A DNA stretch of 64,000 bases from Pseudomonas asiatica (GTDB taxonomy: Bacteria; Pseudomonadota; Gammaproteobacteria; Pseudomonadales; Pseudomonadaceae). This document shows, in pieces, positions 54,046-63,282 of the stretch; the first letter of the stretch is position 1, and each line of letters begins with the position of its first letter. The position numbers and the translations under genes were made by a program. The stretch lies in assembly GCF_040214835.1 (NCBI RefSeq), contig NZ_CP157874.1:3600001-3664000 (forward strand), given 5' to 3'. The notes beneath the pieces were generated by a model. That model saw only the letters and a list, made by a program, of their open reading frames with translations. It did not search any database and was not told the origin of the DNA.

Positions 54046-55065
54046 TTAGCGCAGACGGCCGAGTTTACTCCACAAGCCCACCACTGTGTTCTCCACGGTG
54101 CCACTGGCAGCCATGCCGATTCGCTCCTGGAGGCTCTTGCGTTCGGCGTAGTGCAGGTGGAACAGGTTGGCGTTGCGCGCGCGTTCGCTGAGGTACTCGT
54201 CGCTGGTCTGCAGCTCGTCCACCAGCTTGCGGTTGAGTGCCGCGACGCCCAGCCAGACTTCGCCGGTGGCCACTTCGTCGATGTGCAGCTGCGGGCGATA
54301 GCGGGCAACGAAGTCCTTGAACAGCTGGTGGGTGATGTCCAGGTCTTCCTGGAACTTCTCCCGGCCCTTCTCGGTGTTCTCGCCGAACACGGTCAGGGTG
54401 CGCTTGTATTCACCGGCGGTCAGCACTTCGAAATCGATGTCGTGCTTCTTCAGCAGGCGGTTGACGTTGGGCAGCTGCGCCACCACGCCGATGGAACCCA
54501 GTACCGCGAACGGTGCGCTGACGATCTTCTCGCCGATGCAGGCCATCATGTAGCCGCCGCTGGCGGCCACCTTGTCGATACACACGGTCAACGGGATGCC
54601 GGCCTGGCGAATGCGCGCCAGCTGCGATGCAGCCAGGCCGTAGCTGTGCACCAGGCCGCCACCGCTTTCCAGGCGCAGCACCACTTCGTCACGCGGGGTG
54701 GCGAGGGTCAGCAGCGCGGTGATTTCGTTGCGCAGGCTTTCGGTGGCAGAAGCTTTGATGTCGCCATCGAAATCCAGCACGAAGACCCGGCCCTTTTCCT
54801 CGGCCTTGCCCTTCTTCTGCCGCTTTTCCGCCTTGGCCTGCTGCTTGCGCAAGGCCTTGAGCTGGGCCTTGTCGAGCAGGCCGGATTCCAGGCGCTCGCG
54901 CAGGTCCTTGTAGAACTCGTTCAGGCGAGTGACCTGCAATTGCCCACCCGATTTGCGCCGCCCCTTGCCGCGCAGCCCGGCGATGGCCGACAGCACTATC
55001 AGGATGGCGATGACCAGGGTGGCGGTTTTGGCGAGAAAGCTTGCGTATTCTGCAAGAAACTCCAC
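54046..55065 (-). CDS. sohB: Protease SohB
   Basis: A 339-residue membrane-anchored S49 serine peptidase. An N-terminal hydrophobic helix (TLVIAILIVLSAIAGL) is followed by a long basic coiled stretch (about 40-92, Lys/Gln/Arg-rich). The catalytic Ser169 lies in CIDKVAASGGYMMACIGEKI and the probable Lys221 in LTAGEYKRTLTVF. The start is GTG 55065, with AAGGAG five bases upstream. SohB is a quality-control or signal-peptide-related protease in the cytoplasmic membrane. Confidence 0.92.
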   Translation of the reverse strand: MEFLAEYASFLAKTATLVIAILIVLSAIAGLRGKGRRKSGGQLQVTRLNEFYKDLRERLESGLLDKAQLKALRKQQAKAEKRQKKGKAEEKGRVFVLDFDGDIKASATESLRNEITALLTLATPRDEVVLRLESGGGLVHSYGLAASQLARIRQAGIPLTVCIDKVAASGGYMMACIGEKIVSAPFAVLGSIGVVAQLPNVNRLLKKHDIDFEVLTAGEYKRTLTVFGENTEKGREKFQEDLDITHQLFKDFVARYRPQLHIDEVATGEVWLGVAALNRKLVDELQTSDEYLSERARNANLFHLHYAERKSLQERIGMAASGTVENTVVGLWSKLGRLR

Positions 55066-55262
55066 GTTGACTCCTTAAAGACTTGCGCCACTACGGCGCG
55101 TAACTGTAGCAAGCATACCGTTGCGCCTGAGGTGCTGCCAGCCGTGGCAAACGCTGGCAACACCTTTCAAACAACCTTTTCAAACGCTTGTATGTTTTTT
55201 CGTTGACAGCCCGTGTGCCGCATCCTAACCTCGCAGCAACCTCCAACAGGCCGGAACCTTTC

Positions 55263-55973
55263 GTGGGCAACCTCTACCTGATCCGACATGGCCAAGCCTC
55301 CTTCGGCGCCGATGACTACGATGTCCTCTCGCCCGTGGGCGAGCGCCAGAGCCAGGCCCTGGGTGAGCACCTGGCCCAGCTCGGTGTAAGGCTGGACCGC
55401 TGCGTGGCAGGCGACCTGCGCCGCCAGCAGGATACCGCGCGCCTGGCCCTGGATGCATTGCACGCCAATGGCTGCCCGGTGCCGGCTGTTGAGACCGATG
55501 CAGCATTCAATGAGTTCGATGCCGATGGTGTGATCCGCGCCTTGTTGCCCGGGCTGCTGCCTCAGGAGCCCGACGCCCTGCACATCCTGCGCAATGGCGC
55601 GCAGCACCGCAGCGAGTTCCAGCGCCTGTTCGCACTGATGGTGCAGCGCTGGCACGATGGCGAACATGCCGACGATGGCCTGGAGACCTGGCAGGCGTTC
55701 ACCGCCCGCGTGCAAGGCGGCCTGCAGCGCGTACTGGATGCCGCCGGTAGCGGCGACAATATCGCCATATTCACCTCGGGCGGCACCATTGCCGCCCTGC
55801 TCCACCTGGTTACCCGTATTACCCCCGGCCAGGCGTTCGCGCTGAACTGGCAGATCATCAACACGTCGCTCAGCCAGCTGAAGTTCCGCGGCCGCGACGT
55901 GGCACTGGCTTCCTTCAACAGCCAGGCCCATGTGCAGCTGTTGAGGGCGCCGGAGCTTGTCACCTATCGATGA
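55263..55973 (+). CDS. Histidine phosphatase family protein
   Basis: A 236-residue phosphoglycerate-mutase-like phosphatase. The catalytic RHG triad is seen at the N-terminus (LYLIRHGQASFGADDYD), later FNEFDADGVIRALLPGL, and FTSGGTIAALLHLV near the C-terminus with a conserved Thr in place of the second His context. GTG 55263 was chosen since the open extension upstream has no ribosome site. It is divergent from sohB. Substrate unknown. Confidence 0.87.
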   Translation: MGNLYLIRHGQASFGADDYDVLSPVGERQSQALGEHLAQLGVRLDRCVAGDLRRQQDTARLALDALHANGCPVPAVETDAAFNEFDADGVIRALLPGLLPQEPDALHILRNGAQHRSEFQRLFALMVQRWHDGEHADDGLETWQAFTARVQGGLQRVLDAAGSGDNIAIFTSGGTIAALLHLVTRITPGQAFALNWQIINTSLSQLKFRGRDVALASFNSQAHVQLLRAPELVTYR

Positions 55974-56029
55974 GCCCGGCTTGTTGTGTCCCTGCGGGGA
56001 CGTGTAAATCACTCTATAAGGAATGCGCC

Positions 56030-56347
56030 ATGACCTCCGTAGCTGATGCCGTCAAAAAGATGCAAGAGAAGTTCAACCCATCCGCTGCCGCCGGCCTGGA
56101 CCTGGTGTTCGGCTTCAACATCACCGACGAAGACAAGCACTACGCGCTGATCGTCAAGGACGGCACCTGCGACCTGCAGGAAGGCGAAAACCCGGATGCC
56201 AACTGCACCCTGGTAATGGACAGCGAAACCCTGAAGGGTATCGTCAGCGGCGAAACCGACGGCATGCAGGCATTCATGGGCGGCAAGCTGCGCGTTGAAG
56301 GCGACATGATGCTGTCGATGAAGCTCAGCGAGCTGTTCCCGTCCTGA
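56030..56347 (+). CDS. SCP2 sterol-binding domain protein
   Basis: A 105-residue single-domain SCP2 protein. Seen: MTSVADAVKKMQEKFNPSAA, VKDGTCDLQEGENPDANCTL and GKLRVEGDMMLSMKLSELFP, the family's hydrophobic-ligand fold. It likely binds fatty acyl chains or similar lipids. GGA precedes ATG 56030. The terminator at 56372 ends it. It lies 56 bases after the histidine phosphatase gene and is probably co-transcribed. Confidence 0.92.
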   Translation: MTSVADAVKKMQEKFNPSAAAGLDLVFGFNITDEDKHYALIVKDGTCDLQEGENPDANCTLVMDSETLKGIVSGETDGMQAFMGGKLRVEGDMMLSMKLSELFPS

Positions 56348-56371
56348 GGGCTGGAAATAGCGGATGATCGA

Positions 56372-56405
56372 AAAACCGAAGCCTGACCGGCTTCGGTTTT
56401 TTTTT
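56372..56405 (+). terminator. Strong intrinsic terminator after SCP2 gene
   Basis: AAAACCGAAGCC (56372-56383) pairs with GGCTTCGGTTTT (56389-56400), loop TGACC, with a run of nine T ending at 56405. Confidence 0.95.
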
Positions 56406-56420
56406 GCCCGCCTGTTCGGG

Positions 56421-56510
56421 CCCTATCGCCGGCAAGCCAGCTCCCACAGGTACAGCGTTGCTCTCGAGGTTGCCGCTGTACCTGTGGGAACTGGCTTGCC
56501 GGCGATAGGG
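56421..56510. repeat. REP inverted repeat pair, CCCTATCGCCGGCAAGCCAG family
   Basis: CCCTATCGCCGGCAAGCCAG...CCCACAGG and the inverted CCTGTGGGAACTGGCTTGCC...GGCGATAGGG. First REP after the accessory region. Confidence 0.85.
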
Positions 56511-56641
56511 GCAGTCGCTTCATCAAGGCAGTTGATCAGGCAGCAACACCCTCACCTATATGGCATCTGGCACGCTTGTCCCATCCCCGGCGGACCATTA
56601 GATTAGCCAATAGTCCTTGCGATCGAGAATAAGGAAAACGC

Positions 56642-57709
56642 ATGACGCTCACCGACCAGTCCACCCAGGTACGCCCCGGCGAAGAACTCGACGCGGCTGT
56701 CATCGACCCTTACCTCAAAGCCAACATCCCCGGCCTGGATGGCCTGCCGAGCATCAGCCAGTTCCCTGGCGGCGCCTCCAACCTTACCTACCTGGTCAGC
56801 TACCCGGGCCGCGACTTCGTGCTGCGCCGTCCACCGTTCGGGCAGAAGGCCAAGTCGGCCCACGACATGGGCCGCGAGTTTCGCATCCTCAACCAGCTGA
56901 ACAGCGGCTTCCCCTACTGCCCCAAGGCCTTTGTGCATTGCACCGACAGCAGCCTGATCGGCGGCGAGTTCTACGTGATGGAACGGGTCAAGGGCATCAT
57001 CCTGCGCTCGGACATCCCGGCCGAGCTGGACCTTGACGCCAACCGCACCGAGGCCCTGTGCAAGAGCTTCATCGACCGCCTGGTGGAACTGCACCAGGTG
57101 GACTACAACGCCTGCGGCCTGGCCGACCTGGGCAAACCGGAAGGCTATGTGCAGCGCCAGATCGAGGGCTGGACCAGCCGCTATGAAAAGGCCCTGACCC
57201 CTGACGCCCCGCGCTGGGAACAGGTGACCGCGTGGCTGCACGAGAAAATGCCCGCCGACCACCCGCGGCCCGGCATCGTGCACAACGACTACCGTTTCGA
57301 CAACGTGATCCTCGATGCCGACAACCCCATGCGCATCATCGGTGTGCTGGACTGGGAAATGGCCACCCTCGGCGACCCGCTGATGGACCTGGGCAACAGC
57401 CTGGCCTACTGGATCGAGGCCGATGACCCGGCGCCGGTGCAGCTGATGCGTCGCCAGCCGAGCAACGCGCCGGGCATGCTCACCCGCCGCCAGTTCGTCG
57501 ATTACTACGCCGAGCGCGCCGGCATCCGCCTGGACAACTTCGATTACTACTATTGCTATGGCCTGTTCCGCCTGGCCGGCATCGTCCAGCAGATCTACTA
57601 CCGCTATTACCACGGCCAGACCCAGGACAAGCGCTTCGCCCAGTTCATCCACATGAACCGCTTGCTGGAGCAGATGACCTTGCAGGTCATCGCCAAGTCC
57701 TGCCTCTGA
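56642..57709 (+). CDS. APH-family phosphotransferase (ACAD10/11-kinase-like)
   Basis: A 355-residue kinase fold. Seen: FPGGASNLTYLVSYPGRDFV and the Brenner-type catalytic motif GIVHNDYRFDNVILD followed by VLDWEMATLGDPLMDLGNSL. These are characteristic of the phosphotransferase family fused to acyl-CoA dehydrogenases in ACAD10/11 and present as LvaA in levulinate catabolism, where the kinase phosphorylates a 4-hydroxyacyl-CoA. It is followed 36 bases later by an SDR gene. A 4-hydroxyacyl-CoA substrate is inference. Confidence 0.88.
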   Translation: MTLTDQSTQVRPGEELDAAVIDPYLKANIPGLDGLPSISQFPGGASNLTYLVSYPGRDFVLRRPPFGQKAKSAHDMGREFRILNQLNSGFPYCPKAFVHCTDSSLIGGEFYVMERVKGIILRSDIPAELDLDANRTEALCKSFIDRLVELHQVDYNACGLADLGKPEGYVQRQIEGWTSRYEKALTPDAPRWEQVTAWLHEKMPADHPRPGIVHNDYRFDNVILDADNPMRIIGVLDWEMATLGDPLMDLGNSLAYWIEADDPAPVQLMRRQPSNAPGMLTRRQFVDYYAERAGIRLDNFDYYYCYGLFRLAGIVQQIYYRYYHGQTQDKRFAQFIHMNRLLEQMTLQVIAKSCL

Positions 57710-57745
57710 GCCCCGACCTCGACGACGGATAACAAGGAAAACAGC

Positions 57746-58513
57746 ATGTCCAAGACCCACCTGTTCGACCTCGACGGCAAGATTGCCTTCGTTTCCGGCG
57801 CCAGCCGTGGCATCGGCGAGGCCATCGCCCACCTGTTGGCCCAGCAAGGTGCCCATGTGATCGTGTCCAGCCGCAAGCTCGACGGTTGCCAGCAGGTGGC
57901 CGATGCCATCATCGCCGCCGGTGGCAAGGCAACGGCGGTGGCCTGCCACATCGGTGAACTGGAGCAGATCCAGCAAGTGTTCGCCGGCATCCGCGAACAA
58001 TTCGGGCGGCTGGACATCCTGGTCAACAACGCCGCTACCAACCCGCAGTTCTGCAACGTGCTGGATACCGACCCAGGAGCTTTCCAAAAGACCGTGGACG
58101 TGAACATCCGTGGCTACTTCTTCATGTCGGTCGAGGCCGGCAAGCTGATGCGCGAGCATGGTGGCGGCAGCATCATCAACGTGGCTTCGATCAACGGGGT
58201 TTCGCCCGGCCTGTTCCAGGGCATCTATTCGGTGACCAAGGCGGCGGTCATCAACATGACCAAGGTCTTCGCCAAGGAATGCGCGCCGTTCGGGATCCGC
58301 TGCAACGCCCTGCTACCGGGCCTGACCGACACCAAGTTCGCCTCGGCACTGGTGAAGAACGACGCCATCCTCAATGCCGCGCTGCAGCAGATCCCGCTCA
58401 AGCGCGTGGCCGACCCCAAGGAAATGGCCGGCGCCGTGTTGTACCTGGCCAGCGATGCCTCCAGCTACACCACCGGTACCGCACTCAATGTCGACGGTGG
58501 TTACCTGTCCTGA
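57746..58513 (+). CDS. SDR family oxidoreductase
   Basis: A 255-residue classical short-chain dehydrogenase. All key parts are seen: cofactor motif FVSGASRGIGEAIAHLLAQQ, NNAAT, catalytic Ser in NVASINGVSPGLFQG, Y-x-x-x-K in GIYSVTKAAVINMTK, and the C-terminal TGTALNVDGGYLS. It is downstream of the phosphotransferase, probably in one operon; it ends one base before the convergent methyltransferase stop. Likely acts on a hydroxy- or keto-acyl intermediate of the same pathway. Confidence 0.92.
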   Translation: MSKTHLFDLDGKIAFVSGASRGIGEAIAHLLAQQGAHVIVSSRKLDGCQQVADAIIAAGGKATAVACHIGELEQIQQVFAGIREQFGRLDILVNNAATNPQFCNVLDTDPGAFQKTVDVNIRGYFFMSVEAGKLMREHGGGSIINVASINGVSPGLFQGIYSVTKAAVINMTKVFAKECAPFGIRCNALLPGLTDTKFASALVKNDAILNAALQQIPLKRVADPKEMAGAVLYLASDASSYTTGTALNVDGGYLS

Positions 58514-59335
58514 TCAGGCTTTTACTGCAACCAGGGTGTAGCTCAGGGGCAGGCGTGCGGGCTGCTCGCGCAGGCGATATTCACCGTCGTCGCCCTTGAC
58601 CATCTGCCCCGGCAGCGCCTCCCAGGGGATGCTCTGGTGCTCGACCAGGGCGGTCAGCTGCAGACCGTGGGCCAGCAAGGCGCTGATCACCTCGCCCAGG
58701 CCGTGGTTCCACTCGTGGGTTTCGGTGTGGGAAAGGCGCTGCTCGGTTTCGACGTAGGTCTGGTCGTTGTGCCACACCGTCGGTTCTTCGTGCTCGAAAT
58801 ACGGGTATTCGAGTTGCAGGCGGTCCTGGTGGTCTTCGTTGACTGCCATCAGCATCGGGTGCCCGTCGCGCAGGAACAACCGCCCGCCCGGCTTCAGCAG
58901 GGCCGCGACTGTACGCGCCCACGGCTCGATGCGAGGCAGCCAGCAGAGCGCGCCGATGCCGGTGTAGACCAGGTCGAACGTGCCGGCCGGCAACACCTTG
59001 TCGGCGTCGTAGACATCGGACTCGACATACGCGATGGGTGCCGCACAGCGCTGGGCCAGCGCCCGCGCCTCGGCCAGCGAAGCCGCGGAGTAGTCCAGGC
59101 CACAGACCTTGGCGCCAAGGCGCGCCAGTGAGAGGGTATCGGTACCGATGTGGCACTGCAGGTGGACGGCGTTGAGCCCGTCGATATTGCCAAGCAACGG
59201 CAGGTCGAAGCGTACGGTTTCGGAAAGGTGTTCGGGATGCTGGACGAGCCGTTCGACTTCGTAGTCGTTGGAAGCAGCGTGCAGCGGGGCACGTTCATCC
59301 CAGCTGGCGCGGTTGAGTTGCAGTGAGCGGTCCAT
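58514..59335 (-). CDS. Class I SAM-dependent methyltransferase
   Basis: A 273-residue methyltransferase. The AdoMet site is seen as AVHLQCHIGTDTLSLARLGA followed by KVCGLDYSAASLAEARAL and FDLVYTGIGALCWLPRIEPW. It lies alone between the SDR gene (convergent) and a REP pair. The target is unknown. The HLQCHIGTDTLS variant matches a group of bacterial methyltransferases without assigned substrate. Confidence 0.9.
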   Translation of the reverse strand: MDRSLQLNRASWDERAPLHAASNDYEVERLVQHPEHLSETVRFDLPLLGNIDGLNAVHLQCHIGTDTLSLARLGAKVCGLDYSAASLAEARALAQRCAAPIAYVESDVYDADKVLPAGTFDLVYTGIGALCWLPRIEPWARTVAALLKPGGRLFLRDGHPMLMAVNEDHQDRLQLEYPYFEHEEPTVWHNDQTYVETEQRLSHTETHEWNHGLGEVISALLAHGLQLTALVEHQSIPWEALPGQMVKGDDGEYRLREQPARLPLSYTLVAVKA

Positions 59336-59429
59336 GGTGTCTTCCTTGATTCGCGGGGGCTCATGCTAGCCTCCACCAATCTCCCTGCGACACAAAAGCC
59401 TTGCTAAAAATTGTAATGCTGGTGCGGTC

Positions 59430-59514
59430 CCTGTGGGAGCGGGCGTGCCCGCGAAGAAACAACGCGGTGGCTGGCACCGGCTACGCCGGTGTTCGCGGGC
59501 GCGCCCGCTCCCAC
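59430..59514. repeat. REP inverted repeat pair, CCTGTGGGAGCGGGCGTGCC family
   Basis: CCTGTGGGAGCGGGCGTGCC and the inverted GGGCGCGCCCGCTCCCAC around a GGCACCGGCTACGCCGGTG centre. Confidence 0.85.
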
Positions 59515-59549
59515 CCGACCCCACAGAGCCCCTGCCAAGTCGCCAGCCC

Positions 59550-59900
59550 TTACAGGCAGGTCGCCGCCGCCGCCCGGCGCTGCAGGGCCACACCGTCGTT
59601 CTTCTGCGCGTAGTAATCCACCCGCGCCCCACCCGCCTGCGGGTACACATCCACGAACGCCTCGGCTTCACGGGTATACACCGTGAACCCACCCTGCTTG
59701 CGTGGTTCCAGATAACCACTGGCGTCGTCACCGAAAACCTTCTCTTCCTGCCAGCTGAACTGGATGCACTGGGCCACCAGTTCCGGCGCCTTGTGCGAGT
59801 CGAGCTGCGCGGTCGGCTTGCCGCCGCGGGCCGTTTCCATGGTCGCAGAAGCACAACCGACCAGCATCAGCGCCGCAGCCATCGGCAGAATCGCACGCAT
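59550..59900 (-). CDS. Small lipoprotein, conserved hypothetical
   Basis: A 116-residue lipoprotein. The lipobox LVGC follows a short signal (MRAILPMAAALMLVGCASAT). The mature protein has FSWQEEKVFGDDASGYLEPR and two late Cys (AQCIQF; TCL). I do not recognise the family. It sits opposite the RcnB-like gene (60015, plus strand) with 114 bases between. Confidence 0.8.
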   Translation of the reverse strand: MRAILPMAAALMLVGCASATMETARGGKPTAQLDSHKAPELVAQCIQFSWQEEKVFGDDASGYLEPRKQGGFTVYTREAEAFVDVYPQAGGARVDYYAQKNDGVALQRRAAAATCL

Positions 59901-60014
59901 GTTCCATCCTCAGGGTAAAAAAGAAGGCGACTCTAGCACTGGCAAGCATCGCGAGTGAATTGTCACGCGCAGGTGGCTGTCGCAGATAAGGCATTCCGCC
60001 ACAAGGAGAACGTC

Positions 60015-60305
60015 ATGAAATTGCACTACCTGCTGTTCGCCGCCCTTCCCTGCCTGCCCCTCGCTGCCACCGCAGCCCCCTCCGGCGAAGAAAGCATCAC
60101 CGCGCCAGAAACCCACAACCGCGAGCTCAAGGTCGGCGACAAGGCACCCGACCAGTACAAACGCGATGACCAGGCAATCAAGGACTGGAAAACCAAGGGC
60201 CTGCCAGCGCCGGAAAAGGAGAGCCACTGGGTAAACATGGGGGGGCGCTACGTGCTGGTGCAGATCACCAACGGTGTGGTGCTGGCAATTCAGCCAACCC
60301 ACTGA
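60015..60305 (+). CDS. RcnB-family periplasmic protein
   Basis: A 96-residue secreted protein with signal (MKLHYLLFAALPCLPLAATA). The RcnB pattern is seen: VGDKAPDQYKRDDQAIKDWK, KGLPAPEKESHWVNMGGRYV and LVQITNGVVLAIQ. RcnB proteins are linked to nickel and cobalt homeostasis; this is shorter than E. coli RcnB but retains the domain. AAGGAG precedes ATG 60015. Metal role is inferred. Confidence 0.82.
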   Translation: MKLHYLLFAALPCLPLAATAAPSGEESITAPETHNRELKVGDKAPDQYKRDDQAIKDWKTKGLPAPEKESHWVNMGGRYVLVQITNGVVLAIQPTH

Positions 60306-60431
60306 TTCCACATTTTCCCCGCCGCTCATCGCTGGCACGACAAATTTTTGCCTGCCAGCGAAACCAAATGGATCCTTTCCAGTCTCAGAGGGTGTGCCGT
60401 AAACCTTTGCGGATCAAGGACCTATATCGTG

Positions 60432-60626
60432 ATGACCCGTCTTGCAAGCCTTTCGCTGATTGCCGTTGTCCTGCTGACCGCAGGGTGCCATAGCCATCGC
60501 TACCATGACGACGACGATGGCTGGCGTGACCGTGATCGCGATCGTGGCCATCGCCACCACCATCGGCATGACCGCGACGACGATGATGACAATCGTCAAT
60601 ACCGTGGTGACCGCTACTACCGCTGA
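60432..60626 (+). CDS. Histidine/aspartate-rich lipoprotein
   Basis: A 64-residue protein with lipobox LTAGC (MTRLASLSLIAVVLLTAGCH) and a highly charged mature part alternating His, Asp and Arg (RDRDRGHRHHHRHDRDDDDD). This could bind divalent metal at the outer membrane. The GTG three bases earlier (60429) is an alternative start with a better-spaced AAGGA. Not a named family. Confidence 0.75.
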   Translation: MTRLASLSLIAVVLLTAGCHSHRYHDDDDGWRDRDRDRGHRHHHRHDRDDDDDNRQYRGDRYYR

Positions 60627-60700
60627 AGCGTCTTTTTCAACCCTGGCCCGCCGCCCGTTGCGCGGCACCTTAACCTGATGATTCCTTTGAGGTTCGTATC

Positions 60701-61084
60701 ATGCGTCTGACTCTGCCTTCCCTTGCCCTTGGCCTGCTGCTGTGCCAGGGCGCTTTCGCCGGTGACGGTACCGCCGCCATTGGCGGTGGCCTGGGTGGTG
60801 TTCTGGGTAACGTTGTCGGTCAACAGATCGGCGGCAAAACGGGGGCGGCCATCGGCGCCGGCCTCGGCGGCGCAGCCGGCAGTGCGGTAGGTGCACGCAA
60901 GGGCAACCGTACCGAAGCCGCCATCGGCGGTGGCCTGGGCTCGGCCGGCGGTTCGCTGCTGGGCGGCGCGGTAGGCGGCAAGACCGGCTCCACCGTGGGC
61001 GCTGGCCTGGGTGGCGCAGCCGGTGGTGCCATCGGCAACCACCTGGGCGACAACAACGGCAAGCACCGCCGTCACCGTCACTGA
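60701..61084 (+). CDS. Glycine-zipper outer membrane-type protein
   Basis: A 127-residue secreted protein (signal MRLTLPSLALGLLLCQGAFA). The body is several glycine-zipper repeats: AAIGGGLGGVLGNVVGQQIG, KTGAAIGAGLGGAAGSAVGA, AAIGGGLGSAGGSLLGGAVG. The tail is basic and His-rich (NNGKHRRHRH). Such proteins associate with membranes, but function is unclear. It follows the His/Asp-rich lipoprotein and may be functionally linked in envelope stress or metal response. Confidence 0.85.
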   Translation: MRLTLPSLALGLLLCQGAFAGDGTAAIGGGLGGVLGNVVGQQIGGKTGAAIGAGLGGAAGSAVGARKGNRTEAAIGGGLGSAGGSLLGGAVGGKTGSTVGAGLGGAAGGAIGNHLGDNNGKHRRHRH

Positions 61085-61112
61085 TCCGGTGACCTGAGGG
61101 GCTGCTGCGCAG

Positions 61113-61188
61113 CCCATCGCCGGCAAGCCAGCTCCCTGACCTCAAGCCATGCGCAGTCATTGTGGGAGCCTGGCTTGCCAGCGATGGG
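61113..61188. repeat. REP inverted repeat pair, CCCATCGCCGGCAAGCCAGC family
   Basis: CCCATCGCCGGCAAGCCAGC...TCCC and the inverted GTGGGAGCCTGGCTTGCC...GCGATGGG, flanked by GGGGCTGCTGCGCAGCCC and GGGCCGCCTAGCGGCCC hairpins. Confidence 0.8.
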
Positions 61189-61298
61189 CCGCCTAGCGGC
61201 CCTTTTTGTTGCAGCACATCAACACCCCCTTCACCGCAATCCGGCACACTGGCTGCTACTGTCTATCGTGCCCCCGTGTGAAGGAACACCCCCTCCCC

Positions 61299-63128
61299 AT
61301 GAACCAAGAGCTGCTCTGGGTCCTCGGCCTGCTGGCCATCGTCATCACCCTGTTCGTCATCAACCGTCCGCGCATGGACGTGGTCGCGCTGCTGGTGATC
61401 CTCGCCCTGCCGCTGTCGGGCATCCTCACCGTGGAGCAGGCGCTGGCCGGCTTCAGTGACCCCAACGTGGTGTTGATCGCCGCCCTGTTCGTGATCGGTG
61501 AAGGCCTGGTGCGCACCGGCATTGCCTACCGTATCGGCGAATGGATGAGCGAGCGGGCCGGCAACAGCGAGGCGCGCCTGCTGGTGTTGCTGATGGTGGC
61601 CGTGGCGGGGCTGGGTTCGATGATGAGCTCCACCGGCGTGGTGGCCATTTTCATTCCGGTGGTGCTGAGCATCGCCGCACGCCTGCAGCTATCACCCGCC
61701 CGCCTGATGATGCCGCTGGCTTTCGCCGGCCTGATCAGCGGCATGCTCAGCCTTGTGGCCACACCGCCCAACGTGGTGGTGCACAGCGAACTGGTGCGCC
61801 ATGGCGAAGCGGGCTTCAGCTTCTTCAGCTTCACCCCGTTCGGCCTGGTGGTGCTGGTGCTGGGCATCGGCTACATGCTGCTGACCCGGCACTGGCTGAA
61901 TGGCGAAGTGCGCAAGGACGGCCGCGTGGAAAGCCGCCGCACCCTGCTGGACCTGGTGCTGGACTACAAGCTCAACGGCCGCGAACGGCGCCTGCGCATC
62001 CGCCCTCACTCGCCGCTGATCGGTCATACCCTGGGCGAGCTGGAGCTGCGCACCCGGCATGGCGCCAACGTGATCGGTATCGAGCGCCAGCACAAGTTCA
62101 CCACGCGGGTGATCGCCGCCGACTCCAGCACCGTGCTGCACCAGGGCGATGTGCTGCTGCTCGACCTGTTCGCCAACCGCGACGACCTGCGCAGCCTGTG
62201 CCAGACCATGCAACTGGAGCCACTGCACTTCAAGGCCGCCTACTTCATCGACCAGTCCCAGGAGCTGGGCATGGCCGAGGTATTGCTGCCACCAGGCTCG
62301 AAACTGCTCGGCAAGAGCATCCTCGAACTGGCCTTCCGCACTCGCTTCGACCTCAACGTGGTGGGCTTGCGCCGCGAGCAGGTGGCGATCGAAGAACAGC
62401 TGGTGGAAGAAAAGCTGCGCCTGGGCGACACCTTGCTGGTAGTCGGCCCGTGGAAGGCCGTGCGCCAGTTGCAAGGCAAGCCCAAGGACTTCCTGGTACT
62501 GAGCCTGCCCGCGGAAATCGACCTGGTCGCGCCCGCCCGCACCCGCGCACCACAGGCGCTGCTGAGCCTGGCGGTGATGGTCGGGCTGATGGTCAGCGGC
62601 GCGGTACCCAATGTGATTGCCGCGCTGATCGGATGCCTGCTGATGGGCGCAGGCCGCTGCATCGACATGAACAGCGCCTACCGGGCCATCCACTGGCAAA
62701 GCCTGGTGCTGATCGTCGGCATGCTGCCCTTTGCCCAGGCACTGCAGAAAACCGGCGGCATCGACATGGCGGTGGGCGGCCTGGTCAGCGTGCTGGGCGG
62801 TGCCGGCCCCAGCGCCATCCTCGCCTGCCTGTTCGCGGTCACGGCGGTGATCGGCCTGTTCATCTCCAACACGGCCACTGCAGTACTGATGGCCCCCGTG
62901 GCCGTCAGCACCGCCACGCAGCTGGGCATGTCGCCCTACCCGTTTGCCATGACCGTGGCGCTGGCCGCCTCGGCGGCGTTCATGACGCCGGTGTCATCGC
63001 CGGTCAACACGCTGGTACTGGGCCCGGGGCAATACCGCTTCGCCGACTTCGTCAAAGTCGGCGTGCCGTTCACCGTACTGGTGATGCTGGTGACCGTGTT
63101 GATGGTGCCGTGGTTCTTCGGGCTGTGA
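61299..63128 (+). CDS. SLC13/DASS-type transporter with two RCK_C (TrkA-C) domains
   Basis: A 609-residue membrane protein. Two helical halves (about 1-210 and 425-609) of the DASS/citrate-type carrier flank two cytoplasmic RCK_C (TrkA-C) domains: [20 protein letters not shown] around 225-310 and [20 protein letters not shown] around 325-395. Re-entrant loop sequences [19 protein letters not shown] and [19 protein letters not shown] and [15 protein letters not shown] agree with the Na+/dicarboxylate or sulfate carrier type. ATG 61299 has AAGGAA at a long spacing. Substrate unknown; the RCK_C domains suggest ligand gating. Confidence 0.87.
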   Translation: MNQELLWVLGLLAIVITLFVINRPRMDVVALLVILALPLSGILTVEQALAGFSDPNVVLIAALFVIGEGLVRTGIAYRIGEWMSERAGNSEARLLVLLMVAVAGLGSMMSSTGVVAIFIPVVLSIAARLQLSPARLMMPLAFAGLISGMLSLVATPPNVVVHSELVRHGEAGFSFFSFTPFGLVVLVLGIGYMLLTRHWLNGEVRKDGRVESRRTLLDLVLDYKLNGRERRLRIRPHSPLIGHTLGELELRTRHGANVIGIERQHKFTTRVIAADSSTVLHQGDVLLLDLFANRDDLRSLCQTMQLEPLHFKAAYFIDQSQELGMAEVLLPPGSKLLGKSILELAFRTRFDLNVVGLRREQVAIEEQLVEEKLRLGDTLLVVGPWKAVRQLQGKPKDFLVLSLPAEIDLVAPARTRAPQALLSLAVMVGLMVSGAVPNVIAALIGCLLMGAGRCIDMNSAYRAIHWQSLVLIVGMLPFAQALQKTGGIDMAVGGLVSVLGGAGPSAILACLFAVTAVIGLFISNTATAVLMAPVAVSTATQLGMSPYPFAMTVALAASAAFMTPVSSPVNTLVLGPGQYRFADFVKVGVPFTVLVMLVTVLMVPWFFGL

Positions 63129-63282
63129 GGTGACACATCTCGAATGAAGGCAATTTGGCATTATCTCGACCGATCGCGGCAGATTGACATCAAGTCCTCT
63201 GACGAAACACACTTATGCGCAATTGCCCCAGGTGCTTCAAGCCGTTGTCCTGGATTTCGTTTCCGCTTTGCCGGTCGAGCCC

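Noticed and set aside
61541..63133. 530-codon frame overlapping the SLC13/RCK_C transporter
   Set aside because: Arg/Pro/Gly-rich shadow in another frame of a clear transporter gene.
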